DNA from: Candidatus Hydrogenedens sp.
GTDB taxonomy: Bacteria > Hydrogenedentota > Hydrogenedentia > Hydrogenedentales > Hydrogenedentaceae
Length of the DNA stretch: 64,000 nt
Direction: 5' to 3'
Assembly: GCA_035361075.1 (NCBI GenBank)
Contig: DAOSBX010000008.1
Coordinates: 1 to 64,000 of the forward strand
Every line of letters begins with the position of its first letter. Within the stretch, counting starts at the first letter, position 1. Below, one piece after another: positions 8,666 through 16,617 of this stretch. The translations under genes were made by a program, and so were the position numbers. The notes under the pieces are model-generated. The model ran no database searches and was not told the origin of the DNA. It saw nothing but the letters and a program-made list of their open reading frames with translations.

Positions 8666-9751
8666 TTATTTCCACGATAGCCACTGTACTTCGCCCGAAG
8701 GATTGACATTAAATTTCCTTGCCCGCAAATTAGACCCCTCCCCTTCTTCATAATAGACAATAAGGATGCTGTTGTCTTTTAATGTTACCATAGAAGGGTA
8801 TGCCCCAATACAAGAGTCAACCAGGATAGGATTACTCCATGTTTTAGCCTCATCTATGCTAATAGTTATGTAAGTTCCTTTATGTGGGTATCGAATACCC
8901 ATAACTAAGACGCCCGTTGGAGTGCGATGTAAATATGGGCAATGTCCTGAAAAAGGGAGTGCTTCACTCTTACTCCATGTATTACCGCCATCTGTAGATA
9001 GTGAATAACCCATTGTTAAATCACTGTGACCCCGTTGAGCAATGAATAAATTTTGATTTTTTAATACGCATATATCAGGTTCTGCATCAAGTTTTAAATC
9101 TCCATAATCAATATCTATTGGTTTACACCAGCTAACCCCCTTGTCTGTAGAAATAGATACCGCACCACACCCATTTTTCCGTTTATCTGTATATAAAGGG
9201 ATTATCAAATTTCCGTTTGGGAGAGCTCGTATAGGGGAACTGCAATAATAATCAGGAAAAAGTTGTTTAGGTTCCGACCACTTTTTCCCCATATCTTCCG
9301 ATACGATAACCCATGTTCCTAAACCTTCATATCGTTTATTTTGATTTTCTACGGGTTTCAACGAGAAAAAATTACAAATTAGTTTTTTACCATCGATAAC
9401 GGCTATAGAAGGGTCACGGTCATCATAAGGACTATCATATACAACAAAAGGAACACTCCATGTTTTCCCCTCATCGGAAGAAAATATTCCTGAGATTCTA
9501 CCACCTTTTGGGTGATTTTCATTGGGTAAGGCTACATGTGCGTATCCATCATAGAATACACAAAAAAGCCTTCCATCAGGGAGACGACACACATCTGGAA
9601 ATGCTTCATACCCACCTGCCCCACCATCTCTACAGATTACGAGGAAATCCTTACCCTCTTGTAAAGACGTATTAGGTTCATCAGCAAACGATATGCTGTT
9701 TATCAGAAGGCTTATCATAACCAGAGATGTTGAAAAATTTAATACCTTCAT
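8666..9751 (-). CDS. Secreted sialidase-like protein with Asp-box (BNR) repeats
   Basis: 361 residues with a Sec signal peptide (cleavage likely after SISFA). The mature protein has five Asp-box motifs: SSDEGKTWS, SEDMGKKWS, STDKGVSWC, STDGGNTWS and SIDEAKTWS, the last degenerate. This spacing is typical of a six-bladed sialidase propeller (GH33-like). An early Arg in VCRLPDGRLFCVF and later RxP contexts are compatible with a sialidase active site, but I cannot assign the full Arg triad or nucleophile Tyr. It probably cleaves or binds a terminal sugar on host or environmental glycans outside the cytoplasm. Many uncharacterised relatives in PVC-type bacteria have unknown substrates. Monocistronic, divergent from a nitroreductase gene. 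Confidence 0.8.
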   Translation of the reverse strand: MKVLNFSTSLVMISLLINSISFADEPNTSLQEGKDFLVICRDGGAGGYEAFPDVCRLPDGRLFCVFYDGYAHVALPNENHPKGGRISGIFSSDEGKTWSVPFVVYDSPYDDRDPSIAVIDGKKLICNFFSLKPVENQNKRYEGLGTWVIVSEDMGKKWSEPKQLFPDYYCSSPIRALPNGNLIIPLYTDKRKNGCGAVSISTDKGVSWCKPIDIDYGDLKLDAEPDICVLKNQNLFIAQRGHSDLTMGYSLSTDGGNTWSKSEALPFSGHCPYLHRTPTGVLVMGIRYPHKGTYITISIDEAKTWSNPILVDSCIGAYPSMVTLKDNSILIVYYEEGEGSNLRARKFNVNPSGEVQWLSWK

Positions 9752-9810
9752 TCCGAATCTCCTTATGTTGAATTAATTTTAAATAAAATAGCAATAATTT
9801 GTATGATTAA

Positions 9811-9826
9811 ATTAACTAACGTTAAT
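9811..9826. promoter_or_regulatory. Inverted repeat in the sialidase/nitroreductase divergent region
   Basis: ATTAAC-TAAC-GTTAAT is a perfect 6-bp inverted repeat with a 4-nt spacer, in the 106-bp region between two divergent genes and 32 bp before the nitroreductase start. Its position suits an operator serving one or both genes. In sequence this AT-rich, short repeats can arise by chance, so this is a weak call. Confidence 0.25.
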
Positions 9827-9857
9827 ATTATTAAATAATGATAAAGGAGAAAAAAAG

Positions 9858-10394
9858 ATGAGCGATATGATTAAAATTATTAAAGAACGACGGACAATAC
9901 GTAAATACCTGCCAAAGCCTTTGTCAGAAGAATTGCTAAATACAGTGTTAGAAGCTGGACGCTGGGCTCAGTCTTGGGCAAATACCCAATGTTGGCAGGT
10001 TATTGTAGTGAAAGATGAAAAGATAAAAAAGTCACTTCAAGAAACACTTCCTAAAGGGAATCCTTCTTATCAGGCAATTATGGACGCCCCTGTGGTGTTA
10101 TGTCTGTGTGGGAAGAAAAATCTCTCTGGATATTATAAAGGGCAAGTATGTACACACTTTGGTGACTGGATGTTATTCGATTTAGGAATATTTGCACAGA
10201 ATATCGCCTTGACTGCTTATAGTTTGGGATTGGGAACAGTAATCGTGAGTTTGTTAGACCACAACAAGGCAAAAGAGATATTAGGACTTTCAGACGATGT
10301 TGAATTAGTATCATTAATGCCCCTTGGTTTTCCCGCCGATACACCCTCTCCACCACCGCGAAAGGAACTAAAAGATTTCGTTAAATATATGTGA
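9858..10394 (+). CDS. Nitroreductase family flavoprotein
   Basis: A 178-residue FMN-dependent NAD(P)H oxidoreductase of the nitroreductase fold, cytoplasmic. The N-terminal IIKERRTIRKYLPKPLSEE has the FMN-phosphate-binding Arg cluster, followed by AGRWAQSWANTQCWQVIVV, which is the flavin and substrate pocket strand (normally APSxxNxQPW). The C-terminal half has AYSLGLGTVIVSLL and the LMPLGFP motif. The physiological substrate is not predictable; members reduce nitroaromatics, quinones or flavins. AAAGGAG lies 9 nt before the ATG. It ends 9 bp from the converging mannosidase gene. Confidence 0.88.
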   Translation: MSDMIKIIKERRTIRKYLPKPLSEELLNTVLEAGRWAQSWANTQCWQVIVVKDEKIKKSLQETLPKGNPSYQAIMDAPVVLCLCGKKNLSGYYKGQVCTHFGDWMLFDLGIFAQNIALTAYSLGLGTVIVSLLDHNKAKEILGLSDDVELVSLMPLGFPADTPSPPPRKELKDFVKYM

Positions 10395-10402
10395 TATTGT
10401 TA

Positions 10403-12901
10403 TCAGGATGACAGAATATTTTCAAGTAAATCACATTCATGAACCTTTTTTTGGTGTGTATCTACATAATAGGTTTTAATTTCGAAAGGCTGTAATTGTA
10501 CTGTAAATTGAGTATTAAGAGGTGGAATAATTACGTTGCTTTGCTGAACATTCCCGGTAGGTTCATAAAGTCGTATAATGAATCCTTCCTTGGTCTCAGC
10601 TTTCTTAAATGCAGACAGTACAATAGAATTATTGTCAACAATGATACCTGATGTAAAAGGTTGTCCTTTCTTCGTTGGGTAAAAAGATAAAAACATGGGT
10701 TTCTCATTATGAGCAAGAGCCTCGTTATCAATAGTACGAAACCTCACAGAAGAATTTCCTCCTTGCAACCAAAATCGGAAAATTCGCTCTCCTTGTTCCA
10801 TTCGTGGAGTAAATCTATCTTGGGGTACTAATGGTCTATTTTTGAAGGGCAACGATGAATAAGCAGGTGAATGGAGTAATGTAAGTCGAATGGTATTATT
10901 AATAAAATCGGAACCATAGATACCATCATTAATAATTGTTAAAGCACACTTGTTAATAGGCGAATATCCTGCTACCCATTTCTGTGCTACAACTTCATAC
11001 TCTTCACCCAGTAATTGATCCTTACCAAACACCACTTGACCCACATACTCCGTGTCCTCCCATGGGACTGGAATGCACAGTTTTAGCATGCAGTCCTTTT
11101 CAAACCAAAAGACACGAACATCTACTTCAATCTCCGCAACTATTTTAGGAATCTTATATTGCATAATTATGTAAGAATGGTTGTATTTAAATATGGCTTC
11201 AACGACAGTTCTAACCTCCCCATCTTCAATAACATGAACTGGTGCCAGTGTATCACTTTTTATGCCACATATCTCTGGGACCTCTTCCTTATCGATTATT
11301 GAAAAGTGCCCCTTAATATTGTGATAACATGTTACTTCACTTCCCCATGGGTCTTCGTTATCTTGAATTACAATCGGCAAAAAAGCAGAGGTATTCAAAT
11401 AATCAACACCATCAACACGATAAAAATCCATTAATCCTGTTTGAACATTAACCCCAGCGTGAATATGTTCTCCTCTAACTTCAATGACCCCGTCAGTAAT
11501 TTGAGATTTAGGTTGTGGTTTTTCAGGTAAAACCAGTTCCGTAGAGCAGTTAATACGAGTTATCTGGGCTGGTGCCAATGTTGCCTTAAACACCATTCGT
11601 TTCCGCCAATCCACCGCAACATTACCATGTTCTTTCTCTACTTGAGAAGGAATTTTATTACCATCTATAAACATTTGTGGATAAACAAAAGTATCCTCAA
11701 AATTAAAATCAGGTAAGCAAAATTCAACATCAAAAATTTGAGTTATCGGGAAAGGATGAGGATTAAAACCAAAAATAGGTACTATTTGTTTAGAAATTAT
11801 TTCTTCTGTTCTACACAATGAAAAAAAACACCGTGCTTTGATGCGGGATACAATATTTAACCCATAGTCTAATATTTGTATCCCTTTTTCTTCTACTGGC
11901 GGAATAGATGAACCAGGTAAAATGTCATGAAATTCTGCAAGTAATAAGTTTTCAAGGGCATCCTTAAATTCTTGAGATGGATATTCCATTAATCCATGAA
12001 TAGCACAAATACTCGCCATCTTTTCAGTCATATATAATTCATTTTCCAATTGGCGATGCTTCTGTTTAATTCGAATTTGTGAGGTATAACAACCCGGTGC
12101 CCATGGATTTAAATCCCTCATGACCATAGGAAAAGAAATTTGTTCTTGTTGTAATTCCTCAAAGAATAGGTCAGGTGTTGAATGAAAAATGTCGTCCTCC
12201 TTCTCGTGATGTATAATGTCTCTTAAGTCCTGACAATCTTTGAATGAAGGTCCTCCACCATGATTTCCAACACCCCATAATACAAGACCTGTGGTATGTT
12301 CTGGATGGTCTTGTATCCATTGTTCAACTTTTTCTCGTGCTTTGCCTAACGGGGCATTATACCAACCTATAAACCTATATGCTAATATTTCTGAACCGTC
12401 ATAACCTTGCCATATAAAACCTTTTTCTGGTAATGAAAATATTTCCGCATGAGGTCTACCAAATAGATAATATTTGTACCCAGATTTGGCAAGAATTTGA
12501 ACCAAACCACGAGAATGACCAAAAGGGTCAAAGTTAATAGCCGTTTTTGGGTCTACCCCAAATTTATCCTTGAAATAATTCTTACCAATGAGAATATGAC
12601 GCACAAAAGATTCTCCAGATGGCATATTGCAATCTGGTTGTAAAAACCATCCCCCCATAATATTCCATTTCTTTTTTTGCACCTGAACCCGTATCCTCTC
12701 AAATAATTCAGGGTCAAATTGTTCAACCCATTTATATAAGATAACTTCATTATGATTAAAAATAAACTCCTCAAATTGCTCACATAATTCTACCGCAGTA
12801 CGAAAAGTAGATAAGGCTTCTCCTGCTCCTTCTTCCCATTCCCATAACCAACAAGGGTCTAAATGAGCATTACACAATAAATGAATCCTTCTTTTTGGCA
12901 T
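10403..12901 (-). CDS. Alpha-mannosidase, glycoside hydrolase family 38
   Basis: An 832-residue GH38 enzyme that hydrolyses alpha-mannosides with retention using a zinc ion. The N-terminal catalytic domain opens with CNAHLDPCWLWEW, giving the zinc ligands His and Asp of HxD; the nucleophile region is NFDPFGHSRG, whose DPFGHS block is typical of GH38, and a further zinc His probably lies in the PGSSIP region upstream block EFHDILPGS. The remaining two thirds are the beta-sandwich domains of the family. There is no signal peptide, so it acts in the cytoplasm, probably on imported manno-oligosaccharides. It lies 33 nt downstream of a gntR gene on the same strand, so it is probably that regulator's target. 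Confidence 0.92.
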   Translation of the reverse strand: MPKRRIHLLCNAHLDPCWLWEWEEGAGEALSTFRTAVELCEQFEEFIFNHNEVILYKWVEQFDPELFERIRVQVQKKKWNIMGGWFLQPDCNMPSGESFVRHILIGKNYFKDKFGVDPKTAINFDPFGHSRGLVQILAKSGYKYYLFGRPHAEIFSLPEKGFIWQGYDGSEILAYRFIGWYNAPLGKAREKVEQWIQDHPEHTTGLVLWGVGNHGGGPSFKDCQDLRDIIHHEKEDDIFHSTPDLFFEELQQEQISFPMVMRDLNPWAPGCYTSQIRIKQKHRQLENELYMTEKMASICAIHGLMEYPSQEFKDALENLLLAEFHDILPGSSIPPVEEKGIQILDYGLNIVSRIKARCFFSLCRTEEIISKQIVPIFGFNPHPFPITQIFDVEFCLPDFNFEDTFVYPQMFIDGNKIPSQVEKEHGNVAVDWRKRMVFKATLAPAQITRINCSTELVLPEKPQPKSQITDGVIEVRGEHIHAGVNVQTGLMDFYRVDGVDYLNTSAFLPIVIQDNEDPWGSEVTCYHNIKGHFSIIDKEEVPEICGIKSDTLAPVHVIEDGEVRTVVEAIFKYNHSYIIMQYKIPKIVAEIEVDVRVFWFEKDCMLKLCIPVPWEDTEYVGQVVFGKDQLLGEEYEVVAQKWVAGYSPINKCALTIINDGIYGSDFINNTIRLTLLHSPAYSSLPFKNRPLVPQDRFTPRMEQGERIFRFWLQGGNSSVRFRTIDNEALAHNEKPMFLSFYPTKKGQPFTSGIIVDNNSIVLSAFKKAETKEGFIIRLYEPTGNVQQSNVIIPPLNTQFTVQLQPFEIKTYYVDTHQKKVHECDLLENILSS

Positions 12902-12934
12902 ATCAAATCCCTTTACTTTGTATCTGTTGAAGAG

Positions 12935-13669
12935 TTATTTCTTTTCAACGGTTTTAAGTGAAATTTCAAATTGCTGTTGCACAAACTCTAAGTGGCGTGA
13001 CAAAATCAATTCGGCTAATTCACCATCACGGGACTCAAACGCTTCTAATATTCGTTCTGCTAAACGGTCTAATTTTTGTTTCCCAATCAGAAGAATATCA
13101 ACCATCTCATTTATTTTTAAAAATGCTTGCCACATTGTATTGTAAAGCAATTCATAAATTTGATTGCGGGTAGCCTGTGCAAAAAGCTTAAAAAAACGTT
13201 CATTAATCTTTTGCAACTCATCTTGATTATGAATGAAAGACTTCCGTTTTTGGAAAAGATATCGCAACTCATCCAGCTCCTCTTGAGTATGTCTCTCTGC
13301 CGCAAGTCGTACCACTTGTCGAACCATGTGGTCTCGAAACTCAAGAATATCTTTTAACAACGATAAATTGATATTTCCTTGTTCATCCTTAATAAGAGTA
13401 TCAAATAACTCCAAGCCTCCGATGAGGTCTATATCTTGAGCAATGATTCCAGAACCTTGTCGTATTTTAACCAACCCCAACGCTTCAAGCCGTTTAAGTG
13501 CTTCACGAATACTATGCCTCGTTGCTTGAAATTCTTCCGCAAGTTCCCGTTCTGTGGGTAATTTCTCACCAGGAAGATAAACTTTATTTACAATTCTTCT
13601 GGATAATTCATCAGCAATTATTTTTGACCTCGTCGATAAAATTTTCTTCTTACTCTCTTTATTTTTCAT
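12935..13669 (-). CDS. GntR-family transcriptional regulator, FadR/FCD subfamily
   Basis: 244 residues. An N-terminal winged helix (~10-80; LSRRIVNKVYLPGEKLPTER, then TRHSIREALKRLEALGLVKI) is followed by an all-helical FCD effector domain (~95-240) with FRDHMVRQVVRLAAERH and an RNQIYELLYNTM segment; the FCD fold often binds a carboxylated ligand or metal. It is transcribed toward, and likely with, the GH38 mannosidase gene. A 19-bp perfect palindrome matching the subfamily's TNGTNNNACNA consensus lies 62 bp upstream of the start, so autoregulation is likely. The effector is unknown, presumably a sugar acid or mannose-derived metabolite (inference). Confidence 0.88.
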   Translation of the reverse strand: MKNKESKKKILSTRSKIIADELSRRIVNKVYLPGEKLPTERELAEEFQATRHSIREALKRLEALGLVKIRQGSGIIAQDIDLIGGLELFDTLIKDEQGNINLSLLKDILEFRDHMVRQVVRLAAERHTQEELDELRYLFQKRKSFIHNQDELQKINERFFKLFAQATRNQIYELLYNTMWQAFLKINEMVDILLIGKQKLDRLAERILEAFESRDGELAELILSRHLEFVQQQFEISLKTVEKK

Positions 13670-13697
13670 ATTTGTCCCACCAATGTTGTAATTATAT

Positions 13698-13726
13698 TTG
13701 AAATCCAGTTAAATATATGTTATATT
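13698..13726 (+). promoter_or_regulatory. Predicted sigma-70 promoter of the pseudopilin gene
   Basis: TTGAAA at 13698-13703 and TATATT at 13721-13726 are separated by exactly 17 bp. The expected transcription start (~13733) falls inside the adjacent 19-bp palindrome, and the pseudopilin gene begins about 60 bp downstream. AT-rich surroundings lower the weight of the -10 match. Confidence 0.45.
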
Positions 13727-13730
13727 ATAT

Positions 13731-13749
13731 AAATTGGTTGAACCAATTT
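13731..13749. promoter_or_regulatory. Operator candidate for the adjacent GntR/FadR-type regulator
   Basis: AAATTGGTTGAACCAATTT is a perfect palindrome with 9-bp arms around a single central G. Its core TGGTTGAACCA fits the FadR-subfamily consensus TNGTNNNACNA. It lies between the gntR gene (minus strand) and the pseudopilin gene (plus strand), overlapping the predicted transcription start of the latter, so binding should repress at least one of the two genes. Confidence 0.7.
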
Positions 13750-13787
13750 AATAATTAAACTGTAACCTTTATGGAGGAATGAAAGTT

Positions 13788-14732
13788 ATGAAACGTTCTG
13801 GTTTTACACTCATCGAATTGTTAGTTGTTATCGCCATTATTGGTATCCTCGCTGCTATATTGTTGCCAGCATTAGCCCGTGCAAGGGAAGCTGCACGTCG
13901 GTCTTCTTGTGCTAATAATTTAAAACAATGGGGACTGGTTTTTAAAATGTATGCCAATGAATCTCCAGGCGAAAAATTCCCGCCCAGCGAATTGGAATTA
14001 GGTTGTGGTATACGTCCTTGTATGGCGTTTGGTCCGTTAATAGGTGTTATCTATCCTGAATATTTAACAGACCCCGCAATTATTTTCTGTCCCTCCGATG
14101 CTAAGGACAAATTAGATAATTTTATCGACCCTCAAACAAAAGAATTTACCATGTTGCAGAAAGTAGATGGTAACCGTCAACAAGGTGTAGAAGGTATTGA
14201 CGCAAGTTATACCTATTCCGCTTTCGTATTTGACCGTTGCGGTAGTGAATACCCAACAAAAGATGTTACCGCTCTTCAAGCATTAGCAAACCTTTTAGGG
14301 AACCCCTTAGACCCTACCGTCACAGAAGGTGCGGCACAATTTATCGAAGTAATAGAAGATATGATTGACAAATTAAGACCCTACTTCCTTTCTGGTGATG
14401 CCAGTGGATTTAGAAAGGAAGCAGATAATGACAGAAAAGTTTCTGATGGGCTTGGTAATGGTGGGGGGAGTATTGTATACAGGTTAAGAGAAGGAATTGA
14501 ACGATTCTTAATTACAGATATTAACAATCCATCTGCAAGTGCAAAGGCACAAAGCTCCATCTTTATTATGTGGGATAATGTTTCAGACCAGGTTGCAAAA
14601 TTTAATCATATCCCAGGCGGAAGTAATATTCTGTATATGGATGGCCATGTTGCATTTGTTCGTTTCCCAGGCGAACCACCAATGGTTAAAGAATTAGCGG
14701 CTATTATGCGTGTGTTTGATATAGCTGAATAG
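13788..14732 (+). CDS. Type II secretion/type IV pilus-like pseudopilin with H-x10-DG tail
   Basis: A 314-residue protein. The start at 13788 is preferred over an in-frame ATG at 13779, because GGAGG (13773-13777) is 10 nt from the former and 1 nt from the latter. The type III signal SGFTLIELLVVIAIIGILAA is cleaved after Gly and methylated at Phe, with the Glu5 needed for assembly; a basic AREAARRSSCANNLKQWG helix follows. The large C-terminal domain ends in HIPGGSNILYMDGHVAF, the H-x9/10-DG motif seen in the big DUF1559-like pseudopilin paralogues of Planctomycetes, Lentisphaerae and Hydrogenedentota. It would be inserted in the inner membrane and processed by PilD. It is a single gene, so the role (pseudopilus subunit versus surface protein) is uncertain. 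Confidence 0.85.
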   Translation: MKRSGFTLIELLVVIAIIGILAAILLPALARAREAARRSSCANNLKQWGLVFKMYANESPGEKFPPSELELGCGIRPCMAFGPLIGVIYPEYLTDPAIIFCPSDAKDKLDNFIDPQTKEFTMLQKVDGNRQQGVEGIDASYTYSAFVFDRCGSEYPTKDVTALQALANLLGNPLDPTVTEGAAQFIEVIEDMIDKLRPYFLSGDASGFRKEADNDRKVSDGLGNGGGSIVYRLREGIERFLITDINNPSASAKAQSSIFIMWDNVSDQVAKFNHIPGGSNILYMDGHVAFVRFPGEPPMVKELAAIMRVFDIAE

Positions 14733-14739
14733 TTAATAC

Positions 14740-14792
14740 ATAGCACGCAGATATTTTAAAACAAACCAAATTTATCTGCGTGCTATTTTTTT
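14740..14792 (+). terminator. Rho-independent terminator of the pseudopilin gene
   Basis: Perfect 14-bp arms, ATAGCACGCAGATA (14740-14753) and TATCTGCGTGCTAT (14773-14786), are separated by a 19-nt AT-rich loop and followed directly by a T run to 14792. It lies 8 bp after the stop codon. The A run needed for the opposite direction is absent, so it should act mainly on the plus strand. Confidence 0.85.
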
Positions 14793-14803
14793 ATCCACTT
14801 AAG

Positions 14804-15595
14804 TTATTTCACCTCATTCCTCAAAATTCCAATCCGCTTTATTTCTATTTCTACAATATCACCTTTGGATAAGGTGACTTTAGGAGAGCGAGCCCAACCT
14901 ACACCAGCAGGTGTCCCTGTAAAAATAAGAGTTCCCTGTTTTAAGGTTGTATCCTGGCTTAAAAAAGATACAAGTTGAAAAACATTAAAAATCATGTCAG
15001 AACTATTTCCCGATTGCATAACTTGATTGTTTACTTTAGTGGTAATTTCGAAAGAAGTATTTTTATCCCAATCTTCAATAGGAAGTACAAACGGTCCAAG
15101 CGGAGCGAAGGTATCAAAACTTTTTCCCCGAACCCATTGTCCTCCACCTAATTCCATCTGCCACCTTCTTGCTGATACATCATTACCTATTGTAAACCCT
15201 GCAATGTATTGGCAAGCCTCATCAGGTTCTACATCTAATGCATCTTTTCCAATGATAATAACTAACTCTCCTTCATAATCGACCTCATCTCTACATACCC
15301 GGGGCAGAATAATAGGTTCAAGATGTCCCGTTAAAGCTGATGGATTTTTCATAAATACCACAGGATATTCAGGGATAGGTTTGTTTGTTTCTTTTGCATG
15401 TCCACGATAATTCAATCCAATACATAATACTGCAGGTGCATCAATAGGCGGAAGCCATTTTTGTGGATATATCTTTTTATTTGTAATATTAAATTTTGTA
15501 AACGGATTTCCCTCTAATTCGTAATAATTTTCATCTTCTCCTAAGGTGATATATTTCCTTAAATTATCATTTGTTATTACTCGTGCCCATTTCAT
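14804..15595 (-). CDS. Fumarylacetoacetate hydrolase (FAH) family protein
   Basis: 263 residues of the FAH fold, cytoplasmic. Recognisable blocks are CIGLNYRGHAKE, PVVFMKNPSALTGH, VDYEGELVIIIGKDA (metal-binding Glu pair), GFTIGNDVSARRWQ, KSFDTFAPLGPFV and FTGTPAGVGWARSP. Such enzymes act on 2-oxo acids or related compounds: fumarylpyruvate or acylpyruvate hydrolase, oxaloacetate decarboxylase, or 2,4-diketo-3-deoxy-acid hydrolase in sugar-acid breakdown. It is divergent from a sugar-isomerase-like and a Gfo/Idh/MocA gene, which fits sugar-acid catabolism, but the substrate cannot be fixed. The start has AAAGGA about 7-8 nt upstream. Confidence 0.87.
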   Translation of the reverse strand: MKWARVITNDNLRKYITLGEDENYYELEGNPFTKFNITNKKIYPQKWLPPIDAPAVLCIGLNYRGHAKETNKPIPEYPVVFMKNPSALTGHLEPIILPRVCRDEVDYEGELVIIIGKDALDVEPDEACQYIAGFTIGNDVSARRWQMELGGGQWVRGKSFDTFAPLGPFVLPIEDWDKNTSFEITTKVNNQVMQSGNSSDMIFNVFQLVSFLSQDTTLKQGTLIFTGTPAGVGWARSPKVTLSKGDIVEIEIKRIGILRNEVK

Positions 15596-15723
15596 AAAAA
15601 TATCCTTTCTGTTTCTATGTATATTGTTACTAATCCAATTTTTTTTAATATAGGAATTGATATAGAATTATAAAAGTTATACAAAACATTTTTGAAATAG
15701 AAACATTAGATAGGAGTATAACA

Positions 15724-16587
15724 ATGCAATTATCACGTCGAAGCTTTCTTAAAACAACATCTATGTTGATGCCATGTTTAAGTTTAACTGCAAATCTTTT
15801 AGCACAGGAACAAAAATGTAAATACTCAATCGCTGCTTGTGATTGGTCTATGTGGACTGAAGGTCCATCCGCATTGGACCTTGCAAAACAAATAGGGTTA
15901 AATGGCGTCGAAATATCGGCTGGTAAGCCTGAGGATAAAATCGCCATCGCAAATGTAGATTTACGTGAGCAGTATAAAACAAAGATGAAAGAAACAGGTA
16001 TACAGATACCATCAATCGCAATGGGATTACTTAATGATGCTCCTTTTGCAAATGACCCACGTGCTGTAAACTGGCTGATAGATACCATTGATTCTGCAAA
16101 AGATTTAGGAGCAAAGGTTATTCTATTAGCATTCTTTGGTAAAGGTGATTTGAAAGATAAACAAGGATTAAAGAATGACGATATTGCAGAGATGGTTAAT
16201 CGGCTTAAAGAAGTAGCTCCAAAAGCAAAAGAATCAGGAATTATTTTAGGTATTGAAAACACACTAACTGCTCAGCAAAATATGGATATTCTTGATAAAA
16301 TAGGTCATGAGGCATGCAAAATATATTACGATGTAGGAAATTCAACGTATAGTGGATATGATGTCCCAGCCGAAATTCGTATGCTAAAGGATAAAATATG
16401 CCAAATTCATTTCAAAGATGGAGCCTTTTATCTCGGCAAAGGAAAAGTAAAAATGGAACCAATTGTAGAAGCAATTAAGGAAATTCAATATCAAGGCTGG
16501 TTAGTACTTGAAACAGGACTTCCCAAAATGGATAAGGTTAATGATTTCCAAAAAAATTATAAATATCTATGTGAAATATTCAGTTAG
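15724..16587 (+). CDS. Exported sugar phosphate isomerase/epimerase-like TIM-barrel protein (Tat signal)
   Basis: 287 residues. The N-terminus is a twin-arginine signal (LSRRSFLKTTSML) followed by a hydrophobic stretch and a cleavage-like ANLLAQ. The mature part is an AP-endonuclease-2/xylose-isomerase-like TIM barrel: LNGVEISAGKPED, IILGIENTL (metal-ligand Glu), YDVGNS (metal-ligand Asp), QIHFKDG and GWLVLETG. Relatives epimerise, isomerise or oxidise sugars at a divalent metal. Export through Tat is common for this family in PVC-type bacteria. It is 30 bp upstream of a Tat-exported Gfo/Idh/MocA gene and likely shares its transcript; together they may modify sugars in the periplasm. The substrate is unknown. 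Confidence 0.82.
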   Translation: MQLSRRSFLKTTSMLMPCLSLTANLLAQEQKCKYSIAACDWSMWTEGPSALDLAKQIGLNGVEISAGKPEDKIAIANVDLREQYKTKMKETGIQIPSIAMGLLNDAPFANDPRAVNWLIDTIDSAKDLGAKVILLAFFGKGDLKDKQGLKNDDIAEMVNRLKEVAPKAKESGIILGIENTLTAQQNMDILDKIGHEACKIYYDVGNSTYSGYDVPAEIRMLKDKICQIHFKDGAFYLGKGKVKMEPIVEAIKEIQYQGWLVLETGLPKMDKVNDFQKNYKYLCEIFS

Positions 16588-16617
16588 GTCATAATGATAA
16601 CAAGAAAGGAAAAAGAT

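Noticed and set aside
15645..16262. 205-codon antisense frame over the TIM-barrel gene
   Set aside because: Antisense to a confident Tat-signal gene; composition and lack of ribosome site mark it as a shadow.
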